DNA of 8,497 nucleotides from Rhizobium sp. Q54 (GTDB lineage Bacteria; Pseudomonadota; Alphaproteobacteria; Rhizobiales; Beijerinckiaceae), in the NCBI GenBank assembly GCA_945903655.1, contig CAMDOY010000144.1, positions 1-8,497 on the forward strand, read 5' to 3'. A program made the translations under genes and the position numbers. A model generated the notes under the pieces. The model made no database searches and had not been told where the DNA came from. It saw nothing but the letters and a program-made list of their open reading frames with translations. Each line of letters opens with the position of its first letter. Within the stretch, counting starts at the first letter, position 1. Shown here one piece after another: positions 5,839 to 8,497 of this stretch.

Positions 5839-6753
5839 TCAGTTGGCGACGCCCTGCCCCGCGCCCTTCGCAATCCGCCGCTTCTCCGCCAGAATCTTCG
5901 GCCAGACCTTGGCGATGTTGGCCTCCGTCTCCGAGGTCCAGCCGGGCTCGGCCTTTGACAGCGCGGTGGGGGCGTCGCCCTTCGCGGGGACGATATGCAC
6001 CACCTTGTAGCCGCGCGTCTTCAGCTCGCGCAGCAGGGCGGGCAGCATCTTGGCGGTCTGGGGGCGGGTGTCGTGGAGCAGGATGATCCCCTTGCCCGCC
6101 TGGTCGAGCCGGGCCAGCAGCAGCTCCATGGTCTTCTGCGGGGTCATGTCCACCCAGTCGGAGGCCCACAGATCCGCGCCGAAGATGGCGACGTTGCGGC
6201 TGGCGAGCCAGCCGTTCAGCTCCGGCGTATCGGCGAAGCCGGGATAGCGGAAGAAGGGCGTGCGGGGCGCGGCGCCCGACTGCGCCCCGGCGGCGCGGTC
6301 GTCGGCGGAAAAACCCTGCTCCATGTCCGCTTTGGCGGCGGCCTCGCTCAGGCCGCGCATGGTGATGAAGGGATGACTGAAGCTGTGATGCCCCACCGTG
6401 TGGCCGCGCGCCACTTCGCGCTGCACGAAGGTGGGATTGGCCTGCGCATTGGCGCCCACCAGAAAGAAGGTCGCCTTCACGCATTCGTCATCGAGGGCCT
6501 TCAGAATCGGGCCAGTGGTGGCGGGCAGCGGGCCATCGTCGAAGGTCAGCACCACCTCGCCTTTTTCAAGGGCAAGCGTCTGTGGATAAGATTTGAGGCC
6601 GAGCTTCAATCCGCCCCTTGGATTGACCTCCATGACCCTTGAGGTGCCCAGCGCATCGGGGCGCGAACAGGCCTCCTGCGCCAGCGCGGGGGCGGCTGCG
6701 GCCGCGCAAAAGGCCGCAAGCGCGGCCATTCGCAACAGGGGATAACGAACCAT
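5839..6753 (-). CDS. Secreted polysaccharide deacetylase (NodB homology domain, CE4)
   Basis: It is a metal-dependent deacetylase that removes acetyl groups from N-acetylated polysaccharides in the periplasm or outside. The 304-residue protein has a Sec signal peptide, with a likely cut after ALA (residue 25) before QEACS. All five CE4 motifs are present: TFDDGP at 70-75 (catalytic base D72, metal ligand D73), HSFSHP at 123-128 (metal ligands H123 and H127), FRYPGF at 168-173, DLWASDW at 194-200, and ILLHD at 224-228 (H227). The C-terminal 50 residues are basic and helical. An in-frame GTG at 6813 gives 20 more residues, but the ATG at 6753-6751 is preferred because AAGGA lies 8 bases before it and the signal peptide then starts MVRYPLLR. 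It is the first gene of a three-gene operon and is divergent from mgtE. The polymer (peptidoglycan, chitin-like or exopolysaccharide) is not evident. Confidence 0.93.
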   Translation of the reverse strand: MVRYPLLRMAALAAFCAAAAAPALAQEACSRPDALGTSRVMEVNPRGGLKLGLKSYPQTLALEKGEVVLTFDDGPLPATTGPILKALDDECVKATFFLVGANAQANPTFVQREVARGHTVGHHSFSHPFITMRGLSEAAAKADMEQGFSADDRAAGAQSGAAPRTPFFRYPGFADTPELNGWLASRNVAIFGADLWASDWVDMTPQKTMELLLARLDQAGKGIILLHDTRPQTAKMLPALLRELKTRGYKVVHIVPAKGDAPTALSKAEPGWTSETEANIAKVWPKILAEKRRIAKGAGQGVAN

Positions 6754-6761
6754 CAACTCTA

Positions 6762-6766
6762 TCCTT
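6762..6766 (-). promoter_or_regulatory. Ribosome binding site that decides the deacetylase start
   Basis: AAGGA on the - strand lies 8 bases before the ATG at 6753-6751. Together with the clean signal peptide that follows, it rules against the longer GTG start at 6813. Confidence 0.65.
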
Positions 6767-6778
6767 GCTTTTCGGCGC

Positions 6779-6804
6779 CCTGCGCTGGCGATTGCCAGCG
6801 CTGG
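6779..6804. promoter_or_regulatory. Perfect inverted repeat in the divergent deacetylase/mgtE intergenic region
   Basis: GCGCTGGC (6782-6789) and GCCAGCGC (6794-6801) form a perfect 8-bp inverted repeat around GATT. It extends by two pairs (CC/GG) past a T-T mismatch. The right arm is also part of the 10-base palindrome CCAGCGCTGG (6795-6804). It lies 25 bases from the deacetylase start and 47 from the mgtE start, where it could be an operator acting on both genes or a leader hairpin. I found no convincing -35/-10 pair in either direction; the nearest -35-like hexamer is TTGCCA at 6792-6797, with no good partner. Confidence 0.5.
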
Positions 6805-6851
6805 ACTCCACACGTAAGTAGCATAAGCCCCTCGCGCCGGAACGGAGCGCC

Positions 6852-8261
6852 ATGACCGACGTCGCCGCCATAGACCCGACGCCCGATCCCCCCGGCCTCT
6901 ATGACGAGGACGGCGAGATCCGCCGCCCCTTCGTGGAGGCGGTGACGGAGGCCATCACGGCGCATGACGTGCCGGCCCTGCTGGGGCTTGTCGGCGATCT
7001 GCACGAGGCCGATGTGGGCGCCCTGATCGAGGCGCTCGATCACGAGGACCGGCCCCGTCTTATCGAGCTTATGGGGCGAGAATTCGACTTTGCTGCGCTC
7101 ATCGAGGTCGATGACAGCGTTCGCGAGGATATTCTCGACGAATTGCCCACGGAGACCGTGGCCGAGGGCATGCGCGACCTCGAAAGCGACGACGCCGTCG
7201 CCATTCTGGAGGACCTTGACCGGGAGGAGCAGGCCGAGATTCTCGAGGCCATGCCCGCGATGGACCGGGCCACCCTGCAACGCTCGCTGGATTATCCCGA
7301 ATATTCCGCAGGCCGTCTCATGCAGACGACACTGCTGACAGCCCCGCCCTTCTGGACGGCGGGCCAGACCCTCGACCATATCCACGACGCCAGCGACGAC
7401 GATCTGCCCGATTCCTTCTTCGAGGTCTTCGTGGTCGATCCCGCCCATCACCTGCTGGGCAATGTGTTTCTGGATGCGCTGGTGCGCGCGCGCCGCTCCG
7501 CACGGCTCGACGAACTCATGAGCGAGCGCCACTCGGTTTACGTCACCGAGGATCAGGAAGAGGTGGCCCGCGTCTTCGAACGCTACAATCTCGTCTCCGC
7601 CCCCGTGACCGACGCCAATGGGCGGCTTGTGGGCGTCATCACCATCGACGACATCGTGGACGTCATCGAGGAAGAGGCGGAAGAGGACATCAAGGCGCTC
7701 GGCGGCGTGCGCGCGGGGGAAGAACTCTCCTCCTCCGTATGGTGGATCACGCGCAGCCGTTTCACCTGGCTCTTCGTCAACATGATCACCGCCTTCATGG
7801 CCTCCTCCGTGCTTGGCTTCTTCGAAGGCCAGCTCGAAAAGATGGTGGCGCTGGCGGTGCTGGTGCCCATCGTGGCGAGCCAGGGCGGCAATGCGGCGAC
7901 ACAGACCATGACCGTCGCGGTGCGGGCGCTCGCCACCCGCGAACTCTCCTCAGGCAACGCCATGCGGGTCGCCATGCGCGAGGTCTCTGTGGGCATGCTC
8001 AACGGCGTGGCTTTTGGGATTCTCACGGGGCTGGGCGCGGGGCTCTGGTTCGCCAGCCCGGGCCTTGGCGTGGTGATCGGGCTGGCCATGGTCGCGAACC
8101 TCATCGCGGGCGCGGTGGGCGGCATCATGGTGCCGCTGACCCTCGACCGGTTGGGCTATGACCCTGCGGTGTCCTCGGGCGCCTTCGTCACCACCGTGAC
8201 CGATGTGGTGGGCAATTTCGCCTTTCTGGGGATCGCGACCCTGTGGTTCGGACTGCGCTGA
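6852..8261 (+). CDS. mgtE: Magnesium transporter MgtE
   Basis: This is an inner-membrane Mg2+ channel, a homodimer gated by cytoplasmic Mg2+. The 469-residue length fits the family. In order there are: an acidic N-terminal helical domain (about 35-150, rich in Asp/Glu repeats such as DLESDDAVAILEDLDREEQ), CBS1 (about 155-215), CBS2 (about 220-275, with VGVITIDDIVDVIEEEAEED leading into the plug helix), and five transmembrane helices (about 303-323, 331-360, 377-401, 403-430 and 441-468). The signature GGNAATQ is at 345-351 in the second helix. D451 in TTVTDVVGN matches the pore aspartate of known MgtE channels. The ATG at 6852 has GGAG 4 bases upstream. It stands alone on the + strand, divergent from the deacetylase operon. 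I saw no Mg2+-sensing riboswitch in the 98-base leader; control is probably at the protein level through the CBS domains. Confidence 0.97.
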   Translation: MTDVAAIDPTPDPPGLYDEDGEIRRPFVEAVTEAITAHDVPALLGLVGDLHEADVGALIEALDHEDRPRLIELMGREFDFAALIEVDDSVREDILDELPTETVAEGMRDLESDDAVAILEDLDREEQAEILEAMPAMDRATLQRSLDYPEYSAGRLMQTTLLTAPPFWTAGQTLDHIHDASDDDLPDSFFEVFVVDPAHHLLGNVFLDALVRARRSARLDELMSERHSVYVTEDQEEVARVFERYNLVSAPVTDANGRLVGVITIDDIVDVIEEEAEEDIKALGGVRAGEELSSSVWWITRSRFTWLFVNMITAFMASSVLGFFEGQLEKMVALAVLVPIVASQGGNAATQTMTVAVRALATRELSSGNAMRVAMREVSVGMLNGVAFGILTGLGAGLWFASPGLGVVIGLAMVANLIAGAVGGIMVPLTLDRLGYDPAVSSGAFVTTVTDVVGNFAFLGIATLWFGLR

Positions 8262-8266
8262 GCACG

Positions 8267-8298
8267 CGTTAACGAAGCTTTTGCAAATCCTGTCTAAA
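8267..8298 (+). promoter_or_regulatory. Possible promoter for the lipoprotein gene, with palindrome CGTTAACG
   Basis: Between mgtE and the lipoprotein gene, TTAACG (8269-8274) and TCTAAA (8293-8298), 18 bases apart, each match four of six bases of a sigma-70 type -35 and -10. The -35 overlaps the palindrome CGTTAACG (8267-8274). The implied transcript start would lie only a few bases before the ATG at 8308, which also lacks a Shine-Dalgarno sequence. The match is modest. Confidence 0.3.
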
Positions 8299-8307
8299 AA
8301 ATCCCTC

Positions 8308-8497
8308 ATGTTGATTTTGCGTCTTGTTCCCCAGCGTTGGAAAGCTCCCCTTGTCGCCGCTCTTGCAGCAGCGACCTTGTCGGGTTGCGGTTCCGCCATT
8401 CCCTTCACCGACGCCACGGGCTCTCTGCCGCCCGTGCGCAACGCGGCGCTGCCGCCCAACAGCGCCTTCACGGGCCCCTTCCCCCACGATTTCGCCA
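8308..8497 (+). CDS. Lipoprotein of unknown function, N-terminal part (runs off the window)
   Basis: From the ATG at 8308 the frame is open to the window end (63 codons). It starts MLILRLVPQRWK, then a hydrophobic stretch PLVAALAAATLSGC with lipobox LSGC; C27 would be the lipidated residue after signal peptidase II. Mature residue 2 is Gly, not Asp, so outer-membrane sorting is plausible if Lol rules of enterobacteria apply. The visible mature part is Pro/Ala-rich (SLPPVRNAALPP, NSAFTGPFP) and recalls the flexible tether of many outer-membrane lipoproteins; I do not recognise the family. No Shine-Dalgarno sequence precedes the ATG. A TTG at 8281 is in frame and would give a 36-residue signal peptide. 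The gap to mgtE is 46 bases, so it could be cotranscribed or have its own promoter. Confidence 0.75.
   Translation, partial: MLILRLVPQRWKAPLVAALAAATLSGCGSAIPFTDATGSLPPVRNAALPPNSAFTGPFPHDFA

Noticed and set aside
5801..6484. The CDF-like frame is open well upstream, giving a 436-residue protein
   Set aside because: The extra part overlaps the deacetylase gene in another frame and is Arg/Gly-rich with no domain. The hydrophobic protein begins at the ATG at 5800.
6754..6813. Longer deacetylase start at GTG 6813
   Set aside because: It adds 20 charged residues before a clean signal peptide and runs through the inverted repeat. The ATG at 6753 has a good ribosome binding site.
6759..7532. A 257-codon - strand open frame
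   Set aside because: It is antisense to the N-terminal domain and first CBS region of mgtE, and its composition is that of a shadow frame.
6852..8261. Mg2+ riboswitch or leader peptide ahead of mgtE
   Set aside because: The leader is too short for a known M-box element, and no proline-rich or other leader frame is visible.
1..8497. Search by eye for tRNA, rRNA, CRISPR arrays, insertion sequences and attachment sites
   Set aside because: I found no spaced direct repeats, transposase-like proteins, terminal repeats or tRNA-like cloverleaf sequences. This is not a computed search.

Overview
The window is about 8.5 kb of GC-rich, gene-dense chromosomal DNA from an alphaproteobacterium, most likely of the order Hyphomicrobiales. 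The basis is the codon and base composition, a DUF1489 protein (a family I know only from Alphaproteobacteria), a D-Ala-D-Ala carboxypeptidase with a C-terminal SPOR domain, and a membrane J-protein of the Tim14/Pam18 type. The genus cannot be read from the sequence. I see no mobile element, CRISPR array, tRNA or rRNA; this looks like ordinary core or near-core chromosome.

Layout, left to right. (1) On the + strand, a 5'-truncated D-alanyl-D-alanine carboxypeptidase with a SPOR domain (2-1222), which faces (2) a two-gene - strand unit. That unit is a soluble VWA-domain protein (2012-2752) followed, with a 4-base stop/start overlap, by a membrane-anchored J-domain protein (1284-2015). (3) An orphan Bug/TctC-type periplasmic solute-binding protein on the - strand (2822-3844). 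(4) A DUF1489 protein on the - strand (3911-4348). (5) A three-gene - strand operon: secreted polysaccharide deacetylase (5839-6753), small CDF-like six-helix membrane protein (5174-5800), and short-chain dehydrogenase (4428-5177). The last two overlap by 4 bases. (6) Divergent from this operon, across a 98-base region with a perfect inverted repeat, the Mg2+ channel mgtE (6852-8261). (7) The start of a lipoprotein gene (8308 to window end), cut off by the window edge.

Several products act in the envelope: peptidoglycan trimming (carboxypeptidase with SPOR), polysaccharide deacetylation, Mg2+ uptake, solute capture and a lipoprotein. The unit most worth a second look is the translationally coupled VWA plus Tim14-like J-protein pair. 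It looks like a chaperone-linked module of unknown client, related in its J-protein to the mitochondrial import motor. The CDF-like protein with an altered metal site, inside an operon with a deacetylase, is the second. Neither is proven here to be a new system.
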